From assembly GCF_014490665.1 (NCBI RefSeq), contig NZ_CP061038.1, forward strand, positions 992,001 through 1,056,000: 64,000 bases of DNA. Direction: 5' to 3'. Under the pieces are notes generated by a model. It did no database searches. It was not told the origin of the DNA and saw only the letters and a list, made by a program, of their open reading frames with translations. Of the stretch, positions 1-8,276 are shown piece by piece (position 1 is the stretch's first letter; each line of letters opens with the position of its first letter). This DNA comes from Sphingomonas alpina. Its GTDB lineage: Bacteria > Pseudomonadota > Alphaproteobacteria > Sphingomonadales > Sphingomonadaceae. The position numbers were made by a program, and so were the translations under genes.

Positions 1-1501
1 GGTCGGCGGAGCGGATCAGCATCTCCGCGGTGCGGCCGTCGCGCGGGCCGGTGGCGACGCCGATGCTGGCGCCGATATAGAGCGTGTGCTGGTCGAGCTC
101 ATAGGGCTTGGACAAAGTGGCGATGATCGACTGGGCAAGCTTTTCGACCCGGGCTGAATCGGTCGCATCGCGCACCACCACGGCAAACTCGTCGCCGCCC
201 AGGCGCCCGATCGTCTCATTGTCGGTGATCAACTGATTGAGCCGCTCCGACACGCGGCCGAGCAGGCGGTCGCCGATCGGATGGCCGAGCGTATCGTTGA
301 TCGCCTTGAACCGGTCGAGGTCGATCATCATGAAGGCGCAGCGGCTGCCCCATTTGTCGGCCTCCGCCATCGCCCGGGCCAGCGCTTCGTTGATCAGCAA
401 ACGGTTGGGCAGGCCGGTCAGCGTGTCGAAGCGCGCCATCTTGTTGATCTTGTCGGCCGATGCGCGCTGCTCGGTGACATCGGACCCGACGCCGCGAAAG
501 CCGATGAACCCGCCACGTTCATCGAAGCGTGGGGAGGCGGCGATTTCCCACCAGCGCTCCACACCCTGCACCTGGACGGGCAGCAGCAGGTCGCGAAACG
601 CCTCGCGTCCTTTCAGCTTGTCGGCCAGCGTGCGCAGGCCGGCGGCGAAATTGCCCGCTTCCCAGGTCGGGCCGGCCAGCACCTGCAGGAACGGCATGCC
701 ATTGACCGCGAGCGGGTCGAGGCCGACCGAATGGGCGAAACGCGGCGAAGCGCGCACGATGCGGCGCTGGGCGTCGGTTTCCCATAGCCAGTCGGCGCTG
801 TTCTCCTCGAACTCGCGCAGCAACAGGCTGACGGTTTCATCGCGTTCGGCGAGCGCGATTTCGCCGGCGCGGATCACCACCAGCGATTTGCCGCGCACGA
901 AGCAGCCGAGCATCAGCAAAACGGTGAAGAGCAACGCGGCGGCGGCGAGCAGCGGGCCGGTCAGCACGAACAGCATGACCGCGATCGAGGCGCCGAGGAT
1001 GCCGAGAAAGGCGAGCGTGGCGAGTGGGAGTGCCGCCATCGCCACGGCGGACGCGGTCATCAGGACCGACAGGACGATCCACAGGCCGAGCGCGACATTG
1101 GCGTCGGCCTTCACCCCGAAGGCGAGTGGCGGCACCGACCAGACGGCGGCGAGCGCGATTCCCTCGAGCACGGTGTCACGCACGTCGGCCAAGGTTGCGG
1201 TGTGGCCGGTGCGGCTGCGCGAGGCGAGTCGGCGAAACGTGATGGCGGCGCCGACCGCGGCGGTGACCGCACCCCAGCTCGCCAGCGCCCATAGCGGTGC
1301 GATCGATGCAAGAAGCAGGAAGACAAGCGCCGCGCCGACCAGATTCGCACCGAACAGGAATACCGCGAGCTGACTGCCCGCATTGAGCTGCGCGGCCCGG
1401 ATCGGCGCCCAATCCGTCGTATCCGCCGGATCGTACAAGCCAAGGAGCGCGCGCGCATCGATGCGCGGCTGGGCGAATTGGGAGGAAGGCTGGGTGCTCA
1501 C
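1..1501 (-). CDS. Membrane-anchored PAS-GGDEF diguanylate cyclase, partial (C-terminus outside window)
   Basis: Reading the minus strand from a GTG at 1501 gives an open frame that leaves the window, so about 500 N-terminal residues are visible. Hydrophobic segments fill roughly the first 200 residues (about six membrane passes). A PAS domain follows, ending in a GSDVTEQ linker typical of PAS to GGDEF joins, then a GGDEF domain with DTLTGLPNR and RLGGDEF. The signature GGDEF suggests active c-di-GMP synthesis. The RxxD inhibitory site expected nine residues before GGDEF is absent (TDNE there). An EAL domain could follow beyond the window edge. The long opposite-strand frame here is a shadow. 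Confidence 0.85.
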   Translation of the reverse strand, partial: MSTQPSSQFAQPRIDARALLGLYDPADTTDWAPIRAAQLNAGSQLAVFLFGANLVGAALVFLLLASIAPLWALASWGAVTAAVGAAITFRRLASRSRTGHTATLADVRDTVLEGIALAAVWSVPPLAFGVKADANVALGLWIVLSVLMTASAVAMAALPLATLAFLGILGASIAVMLFVLTGPLLAAAALLFTVLLMLGCFVRGKSLVVIRAGEIALAERDETVSLLLREFEENSADWLWETDAQRRIVRASPRFAHSVGLDPLAVNGMPFLQVLAGPTWEAGNFAAGLRTLADKLKGREAFRDLLLPVQVQGVERWWEIAASPRFDERGGFIGFRGVGSDVTEQRASADKINKMARFDTLTGLPNRLLINEALARAMAEADKWGSRCAFMMIDLDRFKAINDTLGHPIGDRLLGRVSERLNQLITDNETIGRLGGDEFAVVVRDATDSARVEKLAQSIIATLSKPYELDQHTLYIGASIGVATGPRDGRTAEMLIRSAD

Positions 1502-1582
1502 ACCACGATGATTACGCGATGCTGGTTAGCGGAAGGTTAGACGAAGGGCGGTTCCGGCACTTATTTTGCGAAAAATTGAGTC

Positions 1583-1603
1583 CCCCTCCCGCCCGGGAGA
1601 GGG
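1583..1603 (-). terminator. Probable terminator of the fatty acyl-AMP ligase gene
   Basis: An imperfect GC stem (CCCCTCCCG with CGGGAGAGGG) lies two bases past the stop codon on the minus strand. It is followed on that strand by CTCAATTTTT. It belongs to a recurrent CCCTCTCCC-type hairpin family in this window. Confidence 0.6.
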
Positions 1604-1604
1604 A

Positions 1605-3383
1605 TTATGCCGCCAGATCGTACGGTTTGATGTCGCCATTGAGATAGAGGTTGCGGGCTTTCGCCCGACTCAGCTTGCCCGAGCTGGTCCGTGGCAGGGT
1701 GCGCGGCGGGATCAGTTCGATCACGCAGTTCATGCCGGTGACCGAGCGAACTCGCTCGCGAATTTCCTCGCGCAGGCGGACGCGTTCGGCATCATCGGAA
1801 CTGCGGCACTGAACCAGCACGGCGGGGGTTTCCTCACCGCCAGGGGTGGTGATCGCGAACGCGGCGATGTCGCCGGCCTTGAAGCCGGGAAGCTGCTCGA
1901 CCGCCCATTCGATGTCCTGTGGCCAATGGTTGCGGCCGTTGACGATGATCATGTCCTTGGCGCGGCCGACGATATAGACATAGCCGTCGGAGATATATCC
2001 CATGTCGCCGGTATCGAGCCAGCCGTCGGACATGCACGCCTCGGTCGATGCCTCGTCGCGAAAATAACCGACCATCAGCGACGGGCCGGCGCACCACACC
2101 TTGCCGATCGCGCGTTCGGGGAGCGGCGTGCCGTCCTCTTCGCGGATTTCGACCTTCATGTCGCGGACCGGCTTGCCGCAATTGACGATTGCGCGGAATC
2201 GTTGCGGCCGATCCTGGCCATGGGGAACGCCCGACAGCTGGGTTTCCTCGACCAGCTCGACGCGGATGCCTTCGCCCGGCGGCATGATCGTCACTGCCAG
2301 CGTCGCCTCGGCAAGGCCGTAGCTGGGCAGGAAAGCGGTTGCCTTGAACCCGGCATCGGCGAACGCATCGACGAATGACTGCATCACGTCGGGGCGGATC
2401 ATGTCGGCACCGTTGCCGGCGACGCGCCAGCGCGACAGGTCGAAGCGGTCGCTCGCCTTGGTCTGGCTCGACATGCGGCGCGCGCAGATATCGTAGCCGA
2501 AGGTCGGCGAATAGGAGAGGGTGGTGCCCTTGTTGCGGCTGATCAGATCCAGCCAGGCAAGCGGGCGGCGCGCGAAATCCTCGGTCTTCAGATAATCGGT
2601 CGATACCTGGTTGGCGACCACCGACAGGAAGCAGCCGACCAGGCCCATGTCGTGATACCAGGGCAGCCACGAGACGCAGCGGTCGCTGTCCGTGATATCC
2701 ATGCCATGGCTGTGCGCGGCAAGGTTGTTGAGCAGCGCATGATGCGTGATCGCGACGCCGTGCGGGAAGCGGGTCGAGCCGCTCGAATATTGCAGATAGG
2801 CCACGTCGCTGCCGCGCGCCTGGGGCAGCGACACTTCGGGCGCCTCGCGCCGTTCGAATTCCGACCAGTCGATTCCCTCGACTCCGGCGATCTTTGCCGC
2901 TTCGCCGGCCATCTGGGCGAGTTCGGGCGGATAGATCAGCATCGTCGGGTCGCAGCTCGAAAGCTGGACACGCAGCTGCTCGATATAGGAATCGCGGCCG
3001 CCGAACGAAGTCGGCAGCGGCAGCGGCACCGGCCAGCCGCCGGCATAGATCACGCCGAAGAAGATGGCGGCGAATTCCGGACCGGTTTCGGCGACGAGTG
3101 CGATCCGGTCCGCCGGCATGACCCCGGCGGCGATCAGGCGGCGCGCCATGGCGAGCGCATCATCGCGCATCTCGCTGAACGGATAGGGGCGCGACAATGT
3201 ACCGCGCGCGTCATGGAAATTGAGTCCCCGCGATCCGCTGGCGGCATAGTCGAGCGCCGCGCCCAGCGTTTCGAAATCGGCAAAGCGCCGCGGCAAGCCG
3301 TCATCGGTCGGCGTAGCGATGAGGGGCGCTGCAGCGCTCCGCTCGTCCAGTCGCCCGTCCTGAGGCAGTGTATCGGTCGTCAT
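1605..3383 (-). CDS. Fatty acyl-AMP ligase (FAAL), acyl-adenylating enzyme
   Basis: This 592-residue protein belongs to the ANL adenylating superfamily. The P-loop-like core motif is YLQYSSGSTRFPHG (about residue 190), followed by PSYGLAEATLAV and DTGDMGYISDGYVYIVGR. FAALs activate fatty acids as acyl-adenylates and usually pass them to an acyl carrier protein rather than to CoA. The pattern near SYGLAEATLA is more FAAL-like than acyl-CoA synthetase-like. No polyketide or peptide synthetase, ACP or transferase gene lies beside it, so its acceptor is unknown. The ATG start at 3383 is the first good one, and a terminator-like hairpin follows the stop. Confidence 0.85.
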   Translation of the reverse strand: MTTDTLPQDGRLDERSAAAPLIATPTDDGLPRRFADFETLGAALDYAASGSRGLNFHDARGTLSRPYPFSEMRDDALAMARRLIAAGVMPADRIALVAETGPEFAAIFFGVIYAGGWPVPLPLPTSFGGRDSYIEQLRVQLSSCDPTMLIYPPELAQMAGEAAKIAGVEGIDWSEFERREAPEVSLPQARGSDVAYLQYSSGSTRFPHGVAITHHALLNNLAAHSHGMDITDSDRCVSWLPWYHDMGLVGCFLSVVANQVSTDYLKTEDFARRPLAWLDLISRNKGTTLSYSPTFGYDICARRMSSQTKASDRFDLSRWRVAGNGADMIRPDVMQSFVDAFADAGFKATAFLPSYGLAEATLAVTIMPPGEGIRVELVEETQLSGVPHGQDRPQRFRAIVNCGKPVRDMKVEIREEDGTPLPERAIGKVWCAGPSLMVGYFRDEASTEACMSDGWLDTGDMGYISDGYVYIVGRAKDMIIVNGRNHWPQDIEWAVEQLPGFKAGDIAAFAITTPGGEETPAVLVQCRSSDDAERVRLREEIRERVRSVTGMNCVIELIPPRTLPRTSSGKLSRAKARNLYLNGDIKPYDLAA

Positions 3384-3493
3384 CTATTTTGCGCCCTAGT
3401 GGCGGCGCTTGATGTGCCGCTCTTGTAGAAGCGTTCACCTCTGCCCCGCGCTGGCGTTCAAAATCGGGTCCGACTGTGGCACAATGATGGCGC

Positions 3494-4060
3494 ATGTCGT
3501 CAGATCGCCCATCCCGGGAGCGCCCGAACCGCGAACGCCGTGTCGTTCCACCGCTCGATGCGGGCGCGCTGGAGCGGCTGGCGCTGCGCTATGTCGAGCG
3601 TTTCTCCACCACCAGGGCGCGGCTTGCCGAGTATCTGACGCGCAAGATTCGCACGCGCGGCTGGGAAGGCGATGGCGCCGATCCGGTTGCGATTGCCGAG
3701 CGCATGGCCGAACTGGGCTATATCGACGACCGTGCGTTCGGCGAGGCGCGGGCGTCTGCGATGGCGCGGCGCGGCTTGGGCAAGCGGCGCGTGACCGGTG
3801 CATTCCGCCAGGCCGGGATCGATGCGGAAGATGCCGAGGCGCTCGCGCCGGCAATCGAGGCACGCGCGCTGGATGCGGCGCTGACTTTCGCGCGCAAGAA
3901 GCGCATCGGACCTTTTGCGCCCGAAGCGGCGGATCGCCCGTTGCGCGAAAAGCAGATCGCGGCGATGATCCGTGGCGGGCATGAATTTACCCTGTCACGG
4001 CGGATCGCCACCATGGCGCCGGGCGAGGATATCGACACATTGTCCCGGGACTGGCCGTAA
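3494..4060 (+). CDS. recX: Regulatory protein RecX
   Basis: This 188-residue protein matches the RecX family of three-helix repeats, which bind RecA filaments and modulate recombinase and coprotease activity. Visible family features are the RYVERFSTTRARLAEYLTRK segment near residue 32, the IAERMAELGYIDDRAFGEA block near 70, and the RRGLGKRRVTGAFRQAGI segment just after it. No recA is in the window, so recX is unlinked from it here, as is common in alphaproteobacteria. The gene stands alone: it is divergent from the FAAL gene across 110 bp and followed by the cold-shock gene. I saw no LexA box in that upstream gap. Confidence 0.85.
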   Translation: MSSDRPSRERPNRERRVVPPLDAGALERLALRYVERFSTTRARLAEYLTRKIRTRGWEGDGADPVAIAERMAELGYIDDRAFGEARASAMARRGLGKRRVTGAFRQAGIDAEDAEALAPAIEARALDAALTFARKKRIGPFAPEAADRPLREKQIAAMIRGGHEFTLSRRIATMAPGEDIDTLSRDWP

Positions 4061-4129
4061 CGCGGTCAAGCTTGGGCTTTTTCCCGCCGCCACGATCGTG
4101 CTATGGCGGTTTTGCGGGGGAAGTTACGT

Positions 4130-4723
4130 ATGCGTATCGAAGCGCAGCCGGTGGAATGGGACCGGCTTGGGGAAATATCGTCGTCGGAAGATGCGGAGGG
4201 TGGGCCTGTGTCCGACGGGACGCTGCATGCCGGTACGTTGAAATGGTTCGACGTGACGCGCGGTTTTGGTTTCGTGGTCGGTGACGATCCGTCGGTCGGC
4301 GACATCCTGATCCATTTCTCGGTGCTGCAGTCGCATGGCCGTCGCAGCCTTCCCGAAGGGGCGCGGATCGAATGCTATGCCGTTCAGCGCGATCGCGGTC
4401 TGCAGGCAACCGAGATCGTCTCGATCGACCTGACTCATGCGGTCGAACCGCTGCCGCGCGCCAGGGCGGCGGGCGAGCGGGTTGATCCCGCCGCCCTGAT
4501 CGACTCAGCCGGGCCGTTCGAGGCGGTGACGGTCAAATGGTTCAACCGGTTGAAGGGATACGGTTTTCTCGTGCGCGGTACCGATTCTTCGGATATATTC
4601 GTGCATATGGAAACGTTGCGCCGCGCCGGGCTGGTCGAGGTGGAGCCCGATCAGCCACTGCGCGCGCGGATCGTCGAGGGGCGCAAGGGGCCCCTGGCGG
4701 TGGCCGTCGAAGAAGGAAGCTGA
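4130..4723 (+). CDS. Double cold-shock-domain protein
   Basis: Two cold-shock domains occur in one 197-residue chain. The first (about residues 30-95) carries GTLKWFDVTRGFGFV and the second (about 130-195) carries VTVKWFNRLKGYGFLV with DIFVHMETLRRAG. Both keep aromatic RNP-1-like residues, so each half could bind single-stranded RNA or DNA. Single-domain CspA proteins are about 70 residues; tandem-domain forms are characteristic of alphaproteobacteria. I chose ATG 4130 over ATG 4103 because GGGGGAAG sits six bases upstream. The TGA overlaps the next ATG by one base, so it is probably co-translated with the DUF192 gene. Confidence 0.85.
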   Translation: MRIEAQPVEWDRLGEISSSEDAEGGPVSDGTLHAGTLKWFDVTRGFGFVVGDDPSVGDILIHFSVLQSHGRRSLPEGARIECYAVQRDRGLQATEIVSIDLTHAVEPLPRARAAGERVDPAALIDSAGPFEAVTVKWFNRLKGYGFLVRGTDSSDIFVHMETLRRAGLVEVEPDQPLRARIVEGRKGPLAVAVEEGS

Positions 4724-5217
4724 TGGCAGGCACCCGATCCTGGATAGCGGCTGTCGCGTTCGGCGCGATCGTGCTGGCTGGCGGATGTACACGCGGCGAC
4801 GCCGTCTCGACCTCCGGCGAAGCTGCGGCCGCCACGGTGGTGACGGTCAAGAGCAGTAACGGCGCGCATGTCTTCAAGGTTGACCTGGCCGATACCGAAG
4901 CGGAGCAGCAAAAGGGCCTGATGTACCGCACCGGCATCCCCAAGGACGGCGGCATGCTCTTTGCGCCGTATCCGCCGAATGGCGGTGCGCCGCGCGAAGC
5001 GAGCTTCTGGATGAAGAATACGCCGAGCACGCTCGACATCATCTTCATCCGGGCCGACGGGACGATCGCGCATATCGCCGAAAATACCGTGCCTTTCTCG
5101 GAAGCGCCCGTCCCGTCGGGCGAGCCGGTTGGGGCGGTGCTGGAGATCAATGGCGGCCGTGCACTGGAGCTGGGGATCGTCGAAGGCGATGCCGTCAGCT
5201 GGACCGGGAAGAAATAA
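4723..5217 (+). CDS. DUF192 family exported protein
   Basis: This 164-residue protein has an N-terminal hydrophobic segment ending in a lipobox-like AGGC near residue 23, so it is probably a lipoprotein. The DUF192 core includes EQQKGLMYRTGIPKDGGMLF and SFWMKNTPSTLDIIFI, followed by the EINGGRALELGI segment. The family function is not established. The start codon shares one base with the cold-shock stop codon. The gene order cold-shock/DUF192/NDUFA12/DUF2155/aat is, to my knowledge, common in sphingomonads, but I cannot test this here. Confidence 0.8.
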   Translation: MAGTRSWIAAVAFGAIVLAGGCTRGDAVSTSGEAAAATVVTVKSSNGAHVFKVDLADTEAEQQKGLMYRTGIPKDGGMLFAPYPPNGGAPREASFWMKNTPSTLDIIFIRADGTIAHIAENTVPFSEAPVPSGEPVGAVLEINGGRALELGIVEGDAVSWTGKK

Positions 5218-5268
5218 GGTCCGCTGATCGCGGTTGATGGCAGCCCGCTGGGCGGCTAAGCGCGGATC

Positions 5269-5661
5269 ATGGGCATCAATCTCAATCCATTCACCTGGTG
5301 GAACGGCGCCAGCTGGGGCACCATGATCGGCCTGCGCGGCAAGACCCGTGTCGGAGACGACGCGCTGGGCAATGTCTATTATGAGGGCGGCAAGGACACC
5401 AACGGCAATCCGCGCCGCTGGGTGATCTATGCGGGCGCCAATGATTCGAGTCGCGTCGCGCCCGAATGGTTCAGCTGGCTGCATCATCAGGTCGACGATC
5501 TGCCCGATCGCTCGCTCCCCGCGCCGCGCGCATGGGAAAAGCCGGCCCTGCCGAACCTGACCGGCACCAATCTGGCCTATCGGCCGCCCGGCGCGCTCGA
5601 GAAGGGCGGACGTCGCGCCGCCGCGACCGGCGATTACGAAGCCTGGACACCAGACGCGTGA
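5269..5661 (+). CDS. NDUFA12 / B17.2-like complex I accessory protein
   Basis: This 130-residue protein resembles the NDUFA12 (B17.2) family of NADH:ubiquinone oxidoreductase accessory subunits. These are found in mitochondria and alphaproteobacteria. Family features visible are an N-terminal WWNGASWGT segment, RVGDDALGNVYYEGG, RRWVIYAG and the HHQVDDLP motif near residue 73. The C-terminal tail has the usual Pro/Tyr-rich GDYEAWTPDA ending. No other complex I genes are in the window, and accessory subunits are often unlinked from the nuo operon. Its TGA overlaps the GTG start of the DUF2155 gene (GTGA), suggesting coupled translation. Confidence 0.9.
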   Translation: MGINLNPFTWWNGASWGTMIGLRGKTRVGDDALGNVYYEGGKDTNGNPRRWVIYAGANDSSRVAPEWFSWLHHQVDDLPDRSLPAPRAWEKPALPNLTGTNLAYRPPGALEKGGRRAAATGDYEAWTPDA

Positions 5662-6341
5662 TCAATCGCCGCTGGCTGATCGGGGCCGGGCTTGCCCTCG
5701 TCCTGGGGGTCGGTGGCTGGTTCGGCTATGGCTGGTGGCAGGATCGCGCGACCAAGGCGTCGCCCGAGGGGCGGGCGGTAGCGCCGCGTACTGCGCTCGA
5801 TGAAGAGATACCCTCGACCGATGTGACGACGATCGATGTCTCGTCCGGCGTCGATCCGTCCTATGGCGCCACGCCGATGGCGCAACGCGTCGCGGTGCTG
5901 GGGCTGCTCAACAAGCGCAACGGCGTTTCCCGCGACGTGACGCTGAAGCCGGGCCAGGCGACTCGGGTCGGTGGCGTGGTGATTCGCCTGCGCGCGTGCG
6001 AACGCACAGCGCCCTGGGAGCAGCAACCCTATACCGGCGCGTTCGTGCAGGTCGATATCGAGCAGTCGAACAAGAGCTGGCAGCGGGTCTTCTCGGGTTG
6101 GTTGTACAAGGAACGGCCACAGCTCAACGTCGTGCTGCACCCGATCTATGATGTGTGGGTCAAAAGCTGCGCGATGACTTTCCCCGAAGGCGGACCCGAT
6201 TCGGTCGCCGCCGGCGCGGATGACGATAAGAGCGCGGCCCCGCGATCGAGCGAGAAGAAATCGCCCGAAGCGCCTGCCGCGACCGAGGCTTCGCCGACCC
6301 CGACCACACCCTCGATCGCGCCGGTCAACAACCCGACATAG
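5658..6341 (+). CDS. DUF2155 domain protein, membrane-anchored
   Basis: This 227-residue protein starts at a GTG overlapping the previous stop. It has an N-terminal hydrophobic anchor (residues 7-22) and a DUF2155 domain around residues 70-176. Features include LNKRNGVSRDVTLKPGQA, RLRACERTAPWEQQP and YDVWVKSCAMTFP. Two cysteines (RACER and KSCAM) could form a disulfide in the periplasm. The last 50 residues are low complexity (Ser/Pro/Ala/Thr). The final 196 bp of the gene overlap aat on the other strand. The function is unknown. Confidence 0.8.
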   Translation: MINRRWLIGAGLALVLGVGGWFGYGWWQDRATKASPEGRAVAPRTALDEEIPSTDVTTIDVSSGVDPSYGATPMAQRVAVLGLLNKRNGVSRDVTLKPGQATRVGGVVIRLRACERTAPWEQQPYTGAFVQVDIEQSNKSWQRVFSGWLYKERPQLNVVLHPIYDVWVKSCAMTFPEGGPDSVAAGADDDKSAAPRSSEKKSPEAPAATEASPTPTTPSIAPVNNPT

Positions 6342-6916
6342 TCGGCCCGGCCAATCTCCACCGCGCCGAGCGAGGCGAGGTGATCGGTCATGAATTGGCA
6401 GTCGAGCAGGGTGAAGCCGCCAACGCGCAGCCGCGCGACGAGCCAGGCGATTGCGACCTTCGACGCGTCGCGCGCGCGGCTGACCATGCTTTCGCCGAAG
6501 AACGCCTTGCCCAGCGCGAGGCCATAAAGGCCGCCGACCAGTTCCTCTTCGTGCCAGACCTCGATCGAATGGGCGAAGCCCATGGCGTGGAGCTTGAGAA
6601 AGACCTGCTCGATCTGCGTGTTGATCCAGGTGTCGGGGCGGTCCTGCGCGGATTCGGCGCACAACGCGATGATCCGGGCAAAGGCGGTGTCCGCGGTGAC
6701 GCGATACCGATCGGCGACCAGCGTCTTCTTCAGCGAATGCGAAAGATGGAAATCGTCCAACGGCAGGATCGCGCGTTCCTTGGGTTCGACCCAATAGACG
6801 CTGTCGGCGTCGCGCGCATCGGCCATCGGGAACACGCCGACCGCATAGGCGCCGAGCACCAGATTGGGGTCGAGCGGCACGACATCGAACGCCGCATCAG
6901 GCGGCGTGCCGGTCAC
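6146..6916 (-). CDS. aat: Leucyl/phenylalanyl-tRNA-protein transferase
   Basis: Aat adds Leu or Phe from aminoacyl-tRNA to proteins with N-terminal Lys or Arg, marking them for ClpAP. The 256-residue protein shows the family blocks LGAYAVGVFPMAD, RAILPLDDFHLSHSLKK, HSIEVWHEEELVGGLYG, ALGKAFFGESMVSR and LLDCQFMTDHLASLGAVEI. It ends in QLLTHTS, close to the C-terminus usual in alphaproteobacterial Aat. I chose GTG 6916, which overlaps the ParA stop (GTGA), over ATG 6946, which would run 34 bases into ParA. Between the catalytic core and the conserved tail lies a low-complexity stretch that is antisense to the DUF2155 tail. Confidence 0.9.
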   Translation of the reverse strand: MTGTPPDAAFDVVPLDPNLVLGAYAVGVFPMADARDADSVYWVEPKERAILPLDDFHLSHSLKKTLVADRYRVTADTAFARIIALCAESAQDRPDTWINTQIEQVFLKLHAMGFAHSIEVWHEEELVGGLYGLALGKAFFGESMVSRARDASKVAIAWLVARLRVGGFTLLDCQFMTDHLASLGAVEIGRADYVGLLTGAIEGVVGVGEASVAAGASGDFFSLDRGAALLSSSAPAATESGPPSGKVIAQLLTHTS

Positions 6917-7626
6917 TTGGCCAGCCGCCGTTCGACCGCTTGCCACAATTGAGCAAAGGCCTGGCCGCCGGCCGACCGGCCGGCGAAGCTGCCGACCGGG
7001 GCACGGCGCACCGCCATCGATTCGACCACGCTGGCCATTGGCACGACCGGCCAGTCGGGGTGGCGCGCCAGCGCCTCGGCATGCAACTTGCGGCGGCGAT
7101 CGACCATCGAATGGACCGGTAGCACCTCAGCCTTCCCGCCGAGATGCTTCACGACCTCGGCATAAGCGCGTTCGGACAGCGGGGAGGGAATGACCGGCAC
7201 GACGATCAGGTCGGCGGCACGCATCACCTGGTCGCTGGTTTCGGTCAGGCCGGGCGGGCAGTCGAGCAGGATGCGGTCATAGGATTTGCGCAGGCCCGTC
7301 AGCAGCTTCTGCAGCCGTTTCTTCTTGTCGAGTTCGTGAAACAGCAGGTCGAGGCCACGCAGCGACGCGTCGGCGGCAATCAGGTCGAGCCGTTCGATCG
7401 CGGTCTTGTGGATCAGCTTGTCGGGCTCGACATCCTTGGAGAAGACATCCTGGGCCGGCTTTTTCGGCGATTTGTCGGACAGCAAGAAGCTGCTCGCGGC
7501 TTGCGGATCGAGATCCCATAACAAGGTGCGGCGCGCGGACAGGGTTGCGGCACACCAGGCGAGATTGACCGCCAGCGTGGTTTTCCCGACGCCGCCCTTG
7601 AGGCTGTAGATCGCGATTGTCGCCAT
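6913..7626 (-). CDS. ParA/MinD-family ATPase
   Basis: This 237-residue P-loop ATPase has a deviant Walker A motif KGGVGKTT at residues 10-17, LLWDLDPQAASS as the Walker A' region, and ILLDCPPGL as Walker B. No ParB or centromere-like repeats lie beside it, so it is not obviously the chromosomal parA. Orphan ParA proteins place chemoreceptors, flagella or other cargo, but nothing nearby shows its cargo. It is the first gene of a two-gene minus-strand unit with aat (GTGA overlap). The start ATG at 7626 gives the usual MATIAIYSLKGGVGK beginning. Confidence 0.85.
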   Translation of the reverse strand: MATIAIYSLKGGVGKTTLAVNLAWCAATLSARRTLLWDLDPQAASSFLLSDKSPKKPAQDVFSKDVEPDKLIHKTAIERLDLIAADASLRGLDLLFHELDKKKRLQKLLTGLRKSYDRILLDCPPGLTETSDQVMRAADLIVVPVIPSPLSERAYAEVVKHLGGKAEVLPVHSMVDRRRKLHAEALARHPDWPVVPMASVVESMAVRRAPVGSFAGRSAGGQAFAQLWQAVERRLAK

Positions 7627-7711
7627 GCGCGTCCTCCGGCTGTTGTGCAGTGCATCGTGCCGCAGGGCAGGGGGTGACGCAAGCTGGGTCGCCTTACCTC
7701 AGGATAGAAAA

Positions 7712-7737
7712 CGGCCGGTGGATCGCTCCACCGGCCG
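7712..7737 (-). terminator. Rho-independent terminator of the MliC-like gene
   Basis: A perfect 11-bp stem (CGGCCGGTGGA with its complement) encloses the loop TCGC. On the minus strand it is followed by TTTTCTATCC, a T-rich tract. It lies 27 bases past the MliC-like stop codon. Confidence 0.8.
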
Positions 7738-7764
7738 CTTGGTTTGGGTGAAAGGTTGGAGCGA

Positions 7765-8148
7765 TCAGCCCTTGCAGGTCAGCGTGCCCTTGCCCGGCTG
7801 GGTCAGCGTGATGTTCTTGGTGTTGCCGGTCAGCGAGTAGCCCTCCGCGACCAGCGGCTTGCCGGCTTCGGCGGCCTTGAGCACGGTCGTGGGACCGGCC
7901 TTCTCGGTCTTCAGCTGCGCCTGCTTGTCGCCCTGGAAGAATGTCACATAGGCCAGGCTGTTATCCTTGCAGCGGAACGTCACTTCCGCCTTCATCGCCG
8001 GCGGCAGTTCGACCGGTGCGCGGTTGGCGATTGCCTCCGCCTGAGGATCGGGTGCAACGCTGGTCAGCACTTCAGGCGACTTGTTGTTGTTACAGGCCGA
8101 CAGCGCGAGCAGCGCGACGGCAACGAGCGGGAGGGTGCGGTTCATCAT
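7765..8148 (-). CDS. MliC-like lipoprotein (possible C-type lysozyme inhibitor)
   Basis: This 127-residue protein starts at tandem ATGs (8148/8145). A signal peptide ends in the lipobox LSAC near residue 18, followed by Asn-rich NNNK. The mature domain has VTFRCKDN, a central strand-rich region and a C-terminal GTLTCKG, so two cysteines bracket an MliC-like beta-barrel. MliC proteins block host or environmental lysozyme at the cell surface. The family match is by pattern only and the key YSLTG/SxG region is degenerate, so the enzyme-inhibitor role is an inference. A terminator follows. The 8149-8276 upstream gap is AT-rich and may hold its promoter. Confidence 0.65.
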   Translation of the reverse strand: MMNRTLPLVAVALLALSACNNNKSPEVLTSVAPDPQAEAIANRAPVELPPAMKAEVTFRCKDNSLAYVTFFQGDKQAQLKTEKAGPTTVLKAAEAGKPLVAEGYSLTGNTKNITLTQPGKGTLTCKG

Positions 8149-8276
8149 GTCGGGGCGACGCTTCGCGCACGCAAAAGATTTCGTCAAGGCCCCAGTTTTC
8201 GGGCCGAAACGAGCCCTTTGCACCGCAATAAAAGCGTCATTTATATACGCTTAACAAACAGACATTTAACCCGAAT

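Noticed and set aside
237..1373. 378-residue plus-strand frame opposite the GGDEF gene
   Set aside because: Ser/Arg/Ala-rich shadow; the minus strand gives PAS and GGDEF motifs.
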